The translations under genes and the position numbers were made by a program. The notes under the pieces were generated by a model that worked only from the letters and a program-made list of their open reading frames with translations, made no database searches and was not told where the DNA came from. Shown one piece after another: positions 31,319 through 41,376 of a stretch of 58,579 nt of DNA (positions within the stretch are counted from its first letter, which is position 1; each line of letters starts with the position of its first letter). This DNA is from a virus, in IMG/VR virus record IMGVR_UViG_3300020034_000014, positions 1 to 58,579 of that record; one strand, given 5' to 3'.

Positions 31319-33760
31319 CTATGCCCCATCGTAGAAGCCCGAAGGTCGCTTGATATTCAGCGATGTAATCAACTCAACATGACCTAACCCCGCGCGTGAT
31401 GCCGTGTGCGTGATGCCTTCGATTTTACCAAACCATTGCGCAGCAATTGCACTATCGAAGAATTGCGCTATCTGCCCGGTTCGCAAACCATCGCGATAGC
31501 GCGCCTCTATATCCACGTCTTGCAAGCCGCGCGTTTGGCGGTCCAATTCGTTGCGCCCGCGTTGAATGGCGACACTCACACTACCAATCAACGGATCAAT
31601 AATATCATCACCGCGCCGCGATCCGTTGCCGCGTTGAACCATGATATCAACTAGCGCGCCGCTTGTAGGCGTGTCGGGATTATCCGGCTCATAGGCCACA
31701 ATCTGTAACTGAGCATCAAGAAAAGCAAATACATTATAACCAAGATAGCGAGAGAAATAATTAATCCTTGCCAGAGTTTCACCAGCAACAGAAAATAAAA
31801 TTTGTTCATCGTATGGCGCATGTGTCGGCGTGCCCAAGTTCCGGTCTATATAATCAACCGATGAAAGCGAATAGATTGGTTTAGATACGCGTGCTTCGCC
31901 CTTCACTACTTCCACAACTTCACTTAGGAACTCGGCAACACCGCCTGTAAACGAAATGATTGCTTTGCCTGCAAACAACGAATTGTCCAACACGAAATTA
32001 TTGCGCCACGGACGCGGATAGATTCTAAGGAAACCATTCGCGGGTTTATTTTCGTCTTGCGTGAACTCCATAATATCGCTACCGCTATCACCCGAAGCAT
32101 TCGCCGCGCTATCCAAGATGCGCAACGCATTTGCGAACTGTGGCAATACCGGCTGTTCCGATGAACTGAAACGATCATCGATATCATTATAGACGTGATC
32201 CGCAGTAGCAACACCATACGCAGGCACCGACACCGGGAAGTCATAGCGTATGCGAATATGCCCATCAGGATCACTCATCACAACCGCGCCCGCTGCCGCT
32301 GCAATCTGTTGCAACACGCGTAAAGGCGTTTGACCTGTTGAACCGATGCGCCCCGCAGGTATCGCCCAATGAATAACTTCCCACGTAGTATCCCCGAACA
32401 AATCGCCTAGCAGAATTGGGAGCAATTCAACCGTTGTATAAACTTGCGTAGATAGATCAATCGTCAACGGGCGGGCGCGCGGTTCCGCGAGCATGGCAAC
32501 TTTACTTATACCGCGCACCGTTGCATTGATTGCCACCATTCCCGAACGGCTTAGCGATTTGCCGTCAATGATAAAATTGTAAGTCTCTGCACCAATCAAC
32601 ACCGAAAAAGATTTATCCGCCGTGAACAATACATAGTCTGCGACGTTAAGCAATTGCATATCACATACCCATGCATATTGCCCATCCGCGCTATTAACGT
32701 TAAAGCTTTCTAATTCAACCTGCACACCGCCGACGATGGCAATGGGTTTATAGTTCGTTAAGAATTTCGTGTTTTCATCAAACAGCGAATAGACGATATC
32801 AAAATTTTTCTTTAGCGTGTTCGTTGCTTTGATATCGTAAACAATATCGAAATCTTTTCGTATGACATCTTTGAACGATGCGGCCAGATCAAACGATTTT
32901 GTGATTAGCCCGCTGAATGCGCCGTCAATGTCAACGTGTAACTCGTGCCGCCACGATCCGGCGATATCAAAATGCTTTGTGATAATCGACCCCGGCCCGC
33001 CGCCTATGTCAGATTCCGCATGTATCATCGTGAAACGTAAACTTGTCGGCGTGCTACCCGCCGCCGCAGCCGGAAATAATATACCGGCGTTATCCGGCGC
33101 AATCGATGGGCGGCCCAAGGGATCAGTCAATACCAAATCTATAAGAATGTCTGAATTGATATGATCGACAACAGTAAATCGCCGCTGCACGTCGCCCGGC
33201 TCATATGCCCAAAGTATTGTTACATCAACATTTACAACTGTGCCGGGCGGTAATGGATTGGGCACCGTCGCCAATGCGAGCCTTTGTTCATCCGGCCCGG
33301 ACGTTGCCGACGGCCCATCGTAAGACGCGCCAATATAAATTACAGTATTGCTACCGGCTTCGTCTGCGATTAAAAATAACGTTGCGGATTCGCCCTGTTC
33401 ATCAACGCCCGGAGATACGATGCTACGAAAACTAAACGGATTGAATAACTGTAAGAAAGATTCTGCGCCCGGAAAATAATTATCAGTGCCTTGCATATCT
33501 GACAGCAAATCATTGATGGTTAGCTGCACATGCAATGAATGCACATCGGGCAATGGTTCGGCAAGCGCATTTTCAATTCTGTATGCTGCTTGAGTATCGC
33601 CAAGTTCCAAGCCCGAAGGGTCAGCAATGCGCGGCTCAGCGCCCGGCGATGGCTCAGAGCCAAACGCTTGCGAGTTTAGAAAAAAGCCATCTTCCGGCGC
33701 GTAATCAAGTAACGTATCGCCCGGCGTGCCCGCGAACGTTGCATCTAAAAATGTTGGCAT
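31319..33760 (-). CDS. Tail-tip / baseplate hub-like protein
   Basis: Encodes 813 residues. The N-terminal third is beta-rich. Residues about 265-345 hold repeated units of the form K-x-FDI or KSFDL. The middle (LEPRARPL-type region through PAGRIGSTGQTPLRVLQQI-A and SDPDGHIRIRYDFPV) resembles the folded core of tail hub proteins in siphophages of this type. It is the last large protein of the tail-tip series that follows the tape measure, so a role at the distal end, contacting the host surface, is likely. Confidence 0.6.
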   Translation of the reverse strand: MPTFLDATFAGTPGDTLLDYAPEDGFFLNSQAFGSEPSPGAEPRIADPSGLELGDTQAAYRIENALAEPLPDVHSLHVQLTINDLLSDMQGTDNYFPGAESFLQLFNPFSFRSIVSPGVDEQGESATLFLIADEAGSNTVIYIGASYDGPSATSGPDEQRLALATVPNPLPPGTVVNVDVTILWAYEPGDVQRRFTVVDHINSDILIDLVLTDPLGRPSIAPDNAGILFPAAAAGSTPTSLRFTMIHAESDIGGGPGSIITKHFDIAGSWRHELHVDIDGAFSGLITKSFDLAASFKDVIRKDFDIVYDIKATNTLKKNFDIVYSLFDENTKFLTNYKPIAIVGGVQVELESFNVNSADGQYAWVCDMQLLNVADYVLFTADKSFSVLIGAETYNFIIDGKSLSRSGMVAINATVRGISKVAMLAEPRARPLTIDLSTQVYTTVELLPILLGDLFGDTTWEVIHWAIPAGRIGSTGQTPLRVLQQIAAAAGAVVMSDPDGHIRIRYDFPVSVPAYGVATADHVYNDIDDRFSSSEQPVLPQFANALRILDSAANASGDSGSDIMEFTQDENKPANGFLRIYPRPWRNNFVLDNSLFAGKAIISFTGGVAEFLSEVVEVVKGEARVSKPIYSLSSVDYIDRNLGTPTHAPYDEQILFSVAGETLARINYFSRYLGYNVFAFLDAQLQIVAYEPDNPDTPTSGALVDIMVQRGNGSRRGDDIIDPLIGSVSVAIQRGRNELDRQTRGLQDVDIEARYRDGLRTGQIAQFFDSAIAAQWFGKIEGITHTASRAGLGHVELITSLNIKRPSGFYDGA

Positions 33761-33761
33761 G

Positions 33762-35816
33762 TTATGACCGCCCTATAAAGGCAATGATTCTTTCCCGCTG
33801 TGTATCGTTATACCCGCCCGTGCGAATGGGCACGCCATCAGTGCGCCGCGCATAATTCAAACGTTGGTCATTTGGCGTTAGTTCCACCAACACATCAAGC
33901 AAATTCCCGTGCATCGTTTGATTTTGCGTATCGTTTTTTGCTTTTGTTAATGGCGCTAATGGTGGCGGAAGCGCCGCAGGATGAAACAAATCGACTAGCC
34001 CGGTATTTGTAATTGCATTCGCAACAGCGGTAACGCCATAACTCAAAACATTTTTTCCGATGATGTATTGCCCATACGGAAAATACGCGACGCTTGGCGT
34101 AGTGGCTCCCGGTATGCCGCCAATGCCCGGCCCGGCAGAACCGCTATGCACATCAACTTTTGGCTCCCATGTGCCTGTTCCCGATAGTCTTGCGCCTGTT
34201 TGATTCATTTTCGTTGTGCCGCCAACTGTCGCACGATTGCCGCTAGTTACGCTTGATTCGGCCTGTTGAAACCCAAACGTAAACATGCATTCGCGATCTT
34301 CTACGCTCAGCAGACACGCATGCGTTACGCGCGTAAGTGTTGACGATCCGGTTTGTGTTTCGACATAAGCTTGGTCCTCGAAAGCATCCGTAACAGAGTA
34401 AAGCCCGGCATCACCGTTGCAGTCCGGTCCCGGTATATTTATATTTCGCACAAAGTCGGGCGGGTTACTTGTCGCGCCTTTTGAAACGCCAACTGTGATA
34501 TCGAAAATATCAACGATGGTTTGCAACGCTTGCGAACCGGGAAAAACAAACCCAACGCCAAAGGGTGTTTGCGTCACGCCCGCCGTTGCGTCGCCACCAT
34601 AAGACGGCGCGGTTCCCTTACTATAGTTACCTAGTTGACAATGCGCCGTGGTATTTATCGGAGTCGTTACCCATCCCGCAGTCCCGCCACCACTAAACGG
34701 CGTGCGCGTTGTTTCCGCGTCACGATGATAATAAACAATGAATTCGGTATCATCATTGTAGTGAACGTGAATCGGCGCATGGATCAACCCGGTAATATCA
34801 GGCTGTGGTGTTTCCAAATGCACCGTGCCTGCTGCGCGTGAAGTATATTTATATTTTGTTAAATCCCCGGACACTTCTGAAAACGGAACATACATTCTAT
34901 GATCAACGTTACCCCGATTCATTATAAAAAGTTTTTCTGCATCAGGGTTTGATAACGTAGCAGTCAAAGACAAATTACTAATATCACTCCCCGTTGTGCC
35001 AAACTCCAACTTATAACGATTCACGCGCATCAATTCAGCCGTGGCGATATCACGGTTTAATTCGTTAGGATCACTCAACGCCTGAAACACGCGCCGCCCT
35101 ACAATGTTTTGTGCTTCGTGTCCGCTCTTACTGAATGCCCATCCATACGCTTCATAGAATGGCGATTGATCACCATCAGGGAAACCGGAACCACCATATA
35201 TTTTTTCAACGCCCGGCAGCGCAACACTAAAGGCCCAAGCCAAATCTAAATTTGAATTCGTTGACGGCCCCGGAAATGCAATACTTGAATAATATGGAAA
35301 CAATGAACTGGGCTTTAACGATTTTGTTATGCTGTTCGATTCCAAAAATTGGACCGGCGCAGTGTAGATACCTTTGTCCGCGCCCGTGGTAATTATTTCC
35401 ACTACCCAATACTTATTTTTTGGCGTGCCCAATGGTGGCGGTAAGACTGTCGCCTTGCACACTATGCCATGCGTCTTTGTATACGTTGAATGGAATGGAG
35501 ATTCCTCGCCGCGCCCGTGGAACTGTGCGACAGTTAAACGCATGCGACCCGTGAAACGCGCGGATGCTTTTGTATAGCGTTGCGCGTCGCGCAATTGCAA
35601 CGGCACCTTATAATTTTTTGTCTTCACCGCTGTTTCAGGATCAGGGCGCGGTAGCCCATCAATCGGCGTTATTTCTTCGTCACCGCCATTTGTAAAATGT
35701 GCGAAGTATTGCGAACCGCTGCGCAGCAATAAAAAATCTTTGCCCGGCGAATAATGAAATTCAACAATGCGATTGAACGGAAGCCCGTTACCTGTTGCTT
35801 CCCAAGTCTCAGCCAT
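33762..35816 (-). CDS. Tail protein of unknown function
   Basis: Encodes 684 residues, one base before the hub-like gene. Beta-rich with many Gly, Thr and Pro residues, and an early YSPGKDFLLLRSGSQYFAHF segment. No catalytic motif is visible. Position among the tail-tip genes suggests a structural role. Confidence 0.55.
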   Translation of the reverse strand: MAETWEATGNGLPFNRIVEFHYSPGKDFLLLRSGSQYFAHFTNGGDEEITPIDGLPRPDPETAVKTKNYKVPLQLRDAQRYTKASARFTGRMRLTVAQFHGRGEESPFHSTYTKTHGIVCKATVLPPPLGTPKNKYWVVEIITTGADKGIYTAPVQFLESNSITKSLKPSSLFPYYSSIAFPGPSTNSNLDLAWAFSVALPGVEKIYGGSGFPDGDQSPFYEAYGWAFSKSGHEAQNIVGRRVFQALSDPNELNRDIATAELMRVNRYKLEFGTTGSDISNLSLTATLSNPDAEKLFIMNRGNVDHRMYVPFSEVSGDLTKYKYTSRAAGTVHLETPQPDITGLIHAPIHVHYNDDTEFIVYYHRDAETTRTPFSGGGTAGWVTTPINTTAHCQLGNYSKGTAPSYGGDATAGVTQTPFGVGFVFPGSQALQTIVDIFDITVGVSKGATSNPPDFVRNINIPGPDCNGDAGLYSVTDAFEDQAYVETQTGSSTLTRVTHACLLSVEDRECMFTFGFQQAESSVTSGNRATVGGTTKMNQTGARLSGTGTWEPKVDVHSGSAGPGIGGIPGATTPSVAYFPYGQYIIGKNVLSYGVTAVANAITNTGLVDLFHPAALPPPLAPLTKAKNDTQNQTMHGNLLDVLVELTPNDQRLNYARRTDGVPIRTGGYNDTQRERIIAFIGRS

Positions 35817-35825
35817 GATGCGCCA

Positions 35826-36767
35826 CTACTGACAACCGAAGCCGCGCCCGGCAATTAGATTTAGTGCGCGCTGTTTCAACGCTGGCGAAATATTTCCACC
35901 GGGGGGCGTGGTAATACACGTTTTCACCGGCTTATAGTTAGTATCGGAATCATACGGGCGCAATGTTTGCACAGTGTATGTGCGTGAATACCCACGCCCA
36001 TTTGCATCCATGAAACCCACTTCATGCACGCGCTGCGTCTTTAACGATGTTGCTGGATCAATTATCGTTGTGCTGCCCGGATAGTTTCCATCGGTAGGAT
36101 AGTTAGGCGGTAGCTCGTATTCGCCTTCTGGCGTAGCAACGCTATACGATACCAAACGGTATAACTCTATTTGCCAGTCGCCCGTATTAATGTCTACCGG
36201 CTGCACTTGGTATATAAGCATTTCTTTTGTTGGTGGAAAAAATGCCGCAATCACGCCAAACGTTTTTGTTGTGCCGCCGCCCGGTAGATTATTAGTCACC
36301 GGCCTATAAGTGAAGCGCTGCCCGGATGTAACGTAATCAGTATAGGCTATGGCTGCATAAATCTTTTTATCTGATACCACTTGCCCGAATGCATCGGTGC
36401 GAATGTTTGCGGTAGTCGGTAATCCATTTTCATCAAATGCAAAAAGCGTTGTCAACGTCGGACTAGAATATTGCGGGCGTCGCGGTAACGATACCGACTG
36501 ACTGCCACTAAATGTAATCGTGCCGCCCGGCACAAAAATGGGAATAATATCGCCGCGTTGAATTTCGCCAATGTTTGAAACCAATTGAATGCGAAGATCA
36601 GCCGGGAACAATACCAAGTGGACATTGCCATCAGCAGGGACCGCGCCTTCGTAGCCTTCGATAGCAAGGTTTGCTGCTGCGACTGAATCGCCGTTTTCAT
36701 CTATCCCCGGCGAAGTCGGGCGCGGGAATTGCGCGACTAGGTATGCGCGTATCTGTTGCTCACTCAC
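35826..36767 (-). CDS. Tail protein of unknown function
   Basis: Encodes 313 residues, beta-rich, between two tail structural genes. Contains YTPLP-free mixed repeats of aromatic and Gly residues and no recognised domain. Probably a structural tail-tip component. Confidence 0.5.
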   Translation of the reverse strand: MSEQQIRAYLVAQFPRPTSPGIDENGDSVAAANLAIEGYEGAVPADGNVHLVLFPADLRIQLVSNIGEIQRGDIIPIFVPGGTITFSGSQSVSLPRRPQYSSPTLTTLFAFDENGLPTTANIRTDAFGQVVSDKKIYAAIAYTDYVTSGQRFTYRPVTNNLPGGGTTKTFGVIAAFFPPTKEMLIYQVQPVDINTGDWQIELYRLVSYSVATPEGEYELPPNYPTDGNYPGSTTIIDPATSLKTQRVHEVGFMDANGRGYSRTYTVQTLRPYDSDTNYKPVKTCITTPPGGNISPALKQRALNLIAGRGFGCQ

Positions 36768-36771
36768 AAAA

Positions 36772-37821
36772 CTAACTCAGCGTTTCAGCGACGAATGACA
36801 TACGCGCAAGATTATCGCTTGCCGTTGCCGTGCCCGCAGGTATGGCGCGCACGAACCAAAGAGGGACCGCGCAAGGCGTTGTTGTAAATGAAATCGTATC
36901 ACCATCAGCAAAGCCCGACCCGCTCAAGTCCACTTCCAACAATTGAAAATATATCTTTCCAAATGCCGGATTGATTGGCGCAAGTTCACTATTAGCGGTT
37001 ATATCCACGTCGCCAAGACTACCCAATAGATGCCCGCTGATATTCCACATATCCGGCGCAGTGAGTTTGGTTAGCGTCCAATGTTGAAATATGGTTCCCT
37101 GATTATTTAAAACCAAGTCTGCTAAATCAAAACCGCCGCCTACCGAATCCACAACAAGATTATCCTTGCCCGCCGCTAACTCTGTTTCAATTACGCCCAT
37201 CACACGCGCATCAGCGAAACCAAATCCGTTTGTTAGTGGCGCGGTCAAGTTAATTGTTGCTTGCGGCCCGACAAAATTTACCGTGTCGATAGTGGCATAT
37301 TCTTCTACACCGACACCAAGCACAATGTCAGATATGCGTATCATCATGCCATCGCGGAAGATTGGATACGCTGCATTTTCACAATCGACAACTAAAACCG
37401 AATCGCCGGGATTCACATCAGCGTTTAATTTACCGCTGCCCATGATCACACTAGCAATCGGCCCAACTGAACTATTTAAAATATCGTCTTGCGTGTCCGC
37501 GAAGTTATCGGGCGGAGTCGTTAAGTCAGCACCAAGTAACCAGAAAATTGCATCCGTTGCGGGCGTTTGTATATCAAGAAACATTTTCAATGAGGGAATT
37601 TCTTCGACACCATCGGTATGCACTTTAAAAAATGCCTTGCGGTATTTAACGCTGCCCGCCGTGCGTTCATCAAGCCCGGCGCTTTGAAATAAATTAGCAG
37701 GCGCACCACTCACAACCGATGCGGTAGCAACCGCTGCATTCAGCATACCGCCGCCGTTCGCGTCAATGTCCGCTTGAATCTCACTCTTGATTAAATATAA
37801 ATCGTTATCAACAATCGGCAT
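36772..37821 (-). CDS. Minor tail protein
   Basis: Encodes 349 residues, mostly beta strands, with acidic calcium-loop-like stretches but no enzymatic motif. It is the second gene after the tape measure, where distal-tail proteins are usually encoded. Family unknown to me. Confidence 0.55.
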   Translation of the reverse strand: MPIVDNDLYLIKSEIQADIDANGGGMLNAAVATASVVSGAPANLFQSAGLDERTAGSVKYRKAFFKVHTDGVEEIPSLKMFLDIQTPATDAIFWLLGADLTTPPDNFADTQDDILNSSVGPIASVIMGSGKLNADVNPGDSVLVVDCENAAYPIFRDGMMIRISDIVLGVGVEEYATIDTVNFVGPQATINLTAPLTNGFGFADARVMGVIETELAAGKDNLVVDSVGGGFDLADLVLNNQGTIFQHWTLTKLTAPDMWNISGHLLGSLGDVDITANSELAPINPAFGKIYFQLLEVDLSGSGFADGDTISFTTTPCAVPLWFVRAIPAGTATASDNLARMSFVAETLS

Positions 37822-37830
37822 TTGAAAATC

Positions 37831-38220
37831 CTAGACAGTAACAAAGCGAAGGAAACCAATGAACGCATCTTGTGCGCCTTCATTGGTATATTTTTCTACC
37901 GGCTCAAGATCGACCGCAGGCCCGCTAGTGAAATCGAAGATTACTTGATACGTGCGCCCATTGAATGAAAGCGTATGAAACGCGCCGGGAATCTCCGACA
38001 ATGCTATAAGAAAATCCCGCTGCGTCGCCGTCAACCATCCGTAATCGTCACCCGCTTGCAACGTCACCGGGATTCCTGCTAACAGCGTGCCGCTGTAGAC
38101 AACCGCGCCGCCACCTAGCGTGCGCTTGATACTCATGGAGTTTTTTAATTGCTGCGAACGCTCAAGCAATCGCATATCACCATTCAGCGGGAAACCATCA
38201 ATCGTTAAAACTACCGGCAT
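37831..38220 (-). CDS. Minor tail protein (distal tail candidate)
   Basis: Encodes 129 residues, directly after the tape measure (start and stop share a base). It has a compact beta-rich pattern, with GAFHTLSFNGRTYQVIFDF near the middle, like the small lambda gpM/gpL-region or distal tail proteins. It probably caps the tail tube end. Confidence 0.55.
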   Translation of the reverse strand: MPVVLTIDGFPLNGDMRLLERSQQLKNSMSIKRTLGGGAVVYSGTLLAGIPVTLQAGDDYGWLTATQRDFLIALSEIPGAFHTLSFNGRTYQVIFDFTSGPAVDLEPVEKYTNEGAQDAFIGFLRFVTV

Positions 38221-40688
38221 TATGTGCCCCGTGCCGCTGATTGTATGGCGTGCCCCAAGTCGCGCAGTGTTTCGCGCGTGCCTTGCACCTTGCCAATGTT
38301 GCGCCCGCCTACCATCAATTCAAGCGTGCCCATATTCTCAGCGTCCGCAGTGTTACCACCGCCGACTATGCCGCCTTCCGCGAAACGCGGCAAGCGCATT
38401 TTATTGATATCATCCATGAACTTTGTGCCGTAGTATTTTACAGCGGGAACTTGTGTGATTGCTTCGCCCGAAGTTATCCGCGCCAGAATGTTATCGGCGC
38501 GCGGGTTTGGCGCGATGCCCGGCGCAATACCACCGCCCGCGAATGCTTGGACCGTTGTATTACCCGGCCCGTTGATCTGCGCGGCAATGGCGATTTGAAA
38601 CGGCGTATCTGTCAGTGCCTTTTTAATTTTGTCTATCGTGCTTTGCAAACTTGCGTCATCGATGCCAACTTTCAATGATGACGCATCGGTTTGTAATTTT
38701 GTAATACTCTCCTGCAACTTTGATATTTGCGCGGTAACAGCTTCAATACCTTTCTGTGCGGATGTAGCTTGAGCAACTTCGGCTTCGCGCTTTTTGTTGA
38801 GTAATTCTTCAACTGCTGCGTTTGCTTCACCAAAAATTCTTTCGCCAATAAGGATTGCGTTAGGATCGATTTTTGTTGATTTTGCAATTTCACCGGCAAG
38901 CCCGGTAATCTCTTTGCGTATCTCCCGTGCGCGATCAAGGTTCCCGCGCAATACGGCGGATTGTAATTCATCAAGCTTTTCATTCGCCGTGCGAATCTTA
39001 ATACCGAACTGCTGTTGCTCTGTGAATTGCGAAAGACGTAGGCCCGCGAATAAGTCTTCTCCCTCTTTTCGATTGTCACGAATCTCTTTATCTATATCCG
39101 CTATTGCTTGCTGCGATTGTTTGTATTGATTAGTGAACTGCTGTTGTAGTTTTACCAAGTCGCCATAGTAGGCAACCGAAATATCAAGGCGTTGCTTTGA
39201 AGACTGCCGCGTAATCTCAGCCTGCACGCGCTCATTATTTTTTGTGTCGCCTAGATTCTTTTGAGCAAGTGCGCGCAGTGCGTTTTCTTTTGCTTGTGCT
39301 AACGCGATTTCAACCGTGAAAGCATCGCGCGCCGCGCGTATGCGTGCATCGGTTTGTGCGCGCTCCAATTGCGCTAAGCGTTGCGCCGCGCCTACTTGGT
39401 CCGGCCCGCCCGTGGTGCGCGCTTCAAGCAATGCGCGTTGTTGCTGAATTTGATCTTCAATAAATTTCCGGCGTAAGTCGGACTGCGCTTTTAATGATTT
39501 ATCGGTATCGTCGCCAATCTGTTTATTGAGTATGGCGAGCGCGTCGCGTGCCGCCTTACCTGCTAATCCTAGTTGATCTTTGATATCTTGCGTAGTCTTA
39601 TTCGTAACAACAGGTTTAATCGCCAGCTTGGGCGGTTCTTTAGCTAGATCAGTGAATATCTTTATAACATCGTCAACAGCGCCGAATCCAACGTGTTGCA
39701 AATTTTCAAAGAATTTAGTTGATGCATCGTTCGCTACTTGAATTGCGCCTTTAACATTTCCAGAAAACAAAGCAACAAGGGAAGCGCCAAGGCCCGTAAT
39801 AACATCGGTAACTGTAATTACGCTTCGTCCAATTATATTAGTGAATACACTAACTAGGTTAATAATAAACTCTAGCACTTTTCCGGTAACTTCACCGAAG
39901 CGTTGCATAGAGTGAACACCCTTATCTGTAACGGCTTCATTAAATTCATTAAATGTTTTTTGAATTGCTGGAACTAGTCCAGTTAAAAACTGTAATGCCA
40001 ATCCCTCAGAGCGTTTTTGCATCAACGTGAAATTATCATTCATCGATGCAGCCGCATCCGCAAGTTCCGTTGACACAATCAAGCCTAGACGTTCCGCTTC
40101 CGCGCGCACCGCCGCAAAACCTTTCGTGCCCACGTCATTCAATAGCGGTATCAGCTTCGCCGCGTCTTTACCGAATATGGCAATCAATGCATTAGTGCGA
40201 TCCAAGCCCGCGCCCATACCCGCCGCCGCGCGTGCGATCTTTTCAAACGATTGGTTTACATCCAATCCAACAAGATCACGGCCCGCTAATCCCAAATCAG
40301 CGAACGCGGTAGTCTGCGCCTCAGAACCGGCGAGCAATTCGCCGAGTGAACGATTCAAACGAACTAATGATTTTGCCAATTCTTCATTAGATACATTCGA
40401 CATATTCGCGGCAAAAGAAAGCGCGCTCAAGTCTTCGGTAGTGCCGCCTACTTTTTGTTGTAACTTGCCGATTTGATCAGCAGCGTTTAAGGCACTCTTG
40501 CCAATGGCAACCATGCCCGCTGTGATGGCGGTAAATCCAATCGCAGGAATTAAATTTTGTAAGCCGCCGAAAGCTTTTAATACACTGTTGCCTGTTGTCT
40601 TGCTCTGCGCGCTAATGCGCTGCATGCCTTTAATAATTTCGTCAATCCCTTCTGGCGAAATTTTTACGCGGATATCCGGCGTTGACAT
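38220..40688 (-). CDS. Tail tape measure protein
   Basis: Encodes 822 residues. The N-terminal region carries GLQNLIPAIGFTAITAGM and FGKDAAKLIPLLNDVG, typical of tape measures, followed by hydrophobic segments around residues 255-300 and long helical coiled-coil stretches to about residue 700. The C-terminal Gly-rich GGIAPGIAPNPRADNILARI and RFAEGGIVGGG segments are also typical. At about 1.5 angstrom per residue this predicts a tail near 120 nm. It follows the frameshifted chaperone genes, as is usual in siphophages. Confidence 0.92.
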   Translation of the reverse strand: MSTPDIRVKISPEGIDEIIKGMQRISAQSKTTGNSVLKAFGGLQNLIPAIGFTAITAGMVAIGKSALNAADQIGKLQQKVGGTTEDLSALSFAANMSNVSNEELAKSLVRLNRSLGELLAGSEAQTTAFADLGLAGRDLVGLDVNQSFEKIARAAAGMGAGLDRTNALIAIFGKDAAKLIPLLNDVGTKGFAAVRAEAERLGLIVSTELADAAASMNDNFTLMQKRSEGLALQFLTGLVPAIQKTFNEFNEAVTDKGVHSMQRFGEVTGKVLEFIINLVSVFTNIIGRSVITVTDVITGLGASLVALFSGNVKGAIQVANDASTKFFENLQHVGFGAVDDVIKIFTDLAKEPPKLAIKPVVTNKTTQDIKDQLGLAGKAARDALAILNKQIGDDTDKSLKAQSDLRRKFIEDQIQQQRALLEARTTGGPDQVGAAQRLAQLERAQTDARIRAARDAFTVEIALAQAKENALRALAQKNLGDTKNNERVQAEITRQSSKQRLDISVAYYGDLVKLQQQFTNQYKQSQQAIADIDKEIRDNRKEGEDLFAGLRLSQFTEQQQFGIKIRTANEKLDELQSAVLRGNLDRAREIRKEITGLAGEIAKSTKIDPNAILIGERIFGEANAAVEELLNKKREAEVAQATSAQKGIEAVTAQISKLQESITKLQTDASSLKVGIDDASLQSTIDKIKKALTDTPFQIAIAAQINGPGNTTVQAFAGGGIAPGIAPNPRADNILARITSGEAITQVPAVKYYGTKFMDDINKMRLPRFAEGGIVGGGNTADAENMGTLELMVGGRNIGKVQGTRETLRDLGHAIQSAARGT

Positions 40689-40689
40689 T

Positions 40690-41016
40690 TTATTTTAAAA
40701 TTTCCGGTTTCATCGGTGCTTTACTTTTCTGTTTCGTGTGTGGCGCAAGGCTTGCCCATACAATCATATCGTGCCGGTAAGACTCTAGCGCCGCCTTAAT
40801 CAAAACACTTTGCGCCGCGTGCATCAATTCATAGATAGGCCAATTCGCAACACGCAACGCTTTATCGTAATCAAATCCGCAAACTTCCCGCGCAACTTCG
40901 GCCCACTCACCAAGGACTAATGTAAGGCCGTAACTCCCGGCGTTTCGCTCGGCCCGCTCTGCCCCTTGTCGGCTAAAGAGTTTTGGAAACGATTCAACCA
41001 GTTTAGTCCTTGCCTG
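40690..41016 (-). CDS. T-domain extension of the tail assembly chaperone (-1 frameshift product GT)
   Basis: An open -1 frame runs from the slippery site to TAA at 40692-40690, adding about 108 residues. Its sequence reads like protein (AGSYGLTLVLGEWAEVAREV, then WPIYELMHAAQ), and it has no ATG-led start of its own near the beginning. Fused to the upstream frame it gives a protein of about 226 residues. This matches the lambda G/GT arrangement, where the T part contacts the tape measure while G coats it during tail assembly. The extension ends one base before the tape measure start. Confidence 0.82.
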   Translation of the reverse strand, partial: QARTKLVESFPKLFSRQGAERAERNAGSYGLTLVLGEWAEVAREVCGFDYDKALRVANWPIYELMHAAQSVLIKAALESYRHDMIVWASLAPHTKQKSKAPMKPEILK

Positions 41017-41369
41017 AAAAAACCGAATGTAACTTCCATCGCGAGCGATAAAACCTGTTCGCGATCATCTTGTGTATCGCACTTGTTAATGTGCGCAGCG
41101 GTAAGCTTTGCAACTTCGGGCGTCCACGATTGTTCGTCAACGCCTTCCGGTAACAGATAGCCCGCGATCAATTCTGCCGCTTTGCCTGAATCAAGTATGC
41201 AAGTTTGCAAGCGAACTAAATACGCTGCGCTATCTTCACCTTCCATTGCAATAACTTTATCCGCGCCTATGAAGCGTATCCACTTCATAAGGTAATGGTC
41301 ATTGATGACGGTGCGCCGCTCAAAATCTATGACACGAAAGCGACGCCCGCCTAGTTTAATTTCATCCAT
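40917..41369 (-). CDS. Tail assembly chaperone (G-like, unshifted product)
   Basis: Encodes 150 residues. Helical with an acidic middle (DEIKLGGRRFRVIDFERR at the start; a long helix from residue 95). It lies between the tail tube and tape measure genes, the standard place for the chaperone. A perfect slippery heptamer at codons 117-118 allows the -1 shift described for the extension. Confidence 0.82.
   Translation of the reverse strand: MDEIKLGGRRFRVIDFERRTVINDHYLMKWIRFIGADKVIAMEGEDSAAYLVRLQTCILDSGKAAELIAGYLLPEGVDEQSWTPEVAKLTAAHINKCDTQDDREQVLSLAMEVTFGFFRQGLNWLNRFQNSLADKGQSGPSETPGVTALH
41016..41022 (-). other. Slippery heptamer for programmed -1 frameshift
   Basis: On the minus strand the sequence is T-TTT-TTC, in phase with the chaperone frame (codons GGT-TTT-TTC). 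It fits the X-XXY-YYZ rule, and the -1 frame stays open from here to 40690. Downstream structure was not computed. Confidence 0.8.
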
Positions 41370-41376
41370 AAACTAA

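Noticed and set aside
37166-37687. 173-residue plus-strand frame
   Set aside because: Shadow of the minor tail gene; Ser/Thr-rich, typical of antisense frames in this window.
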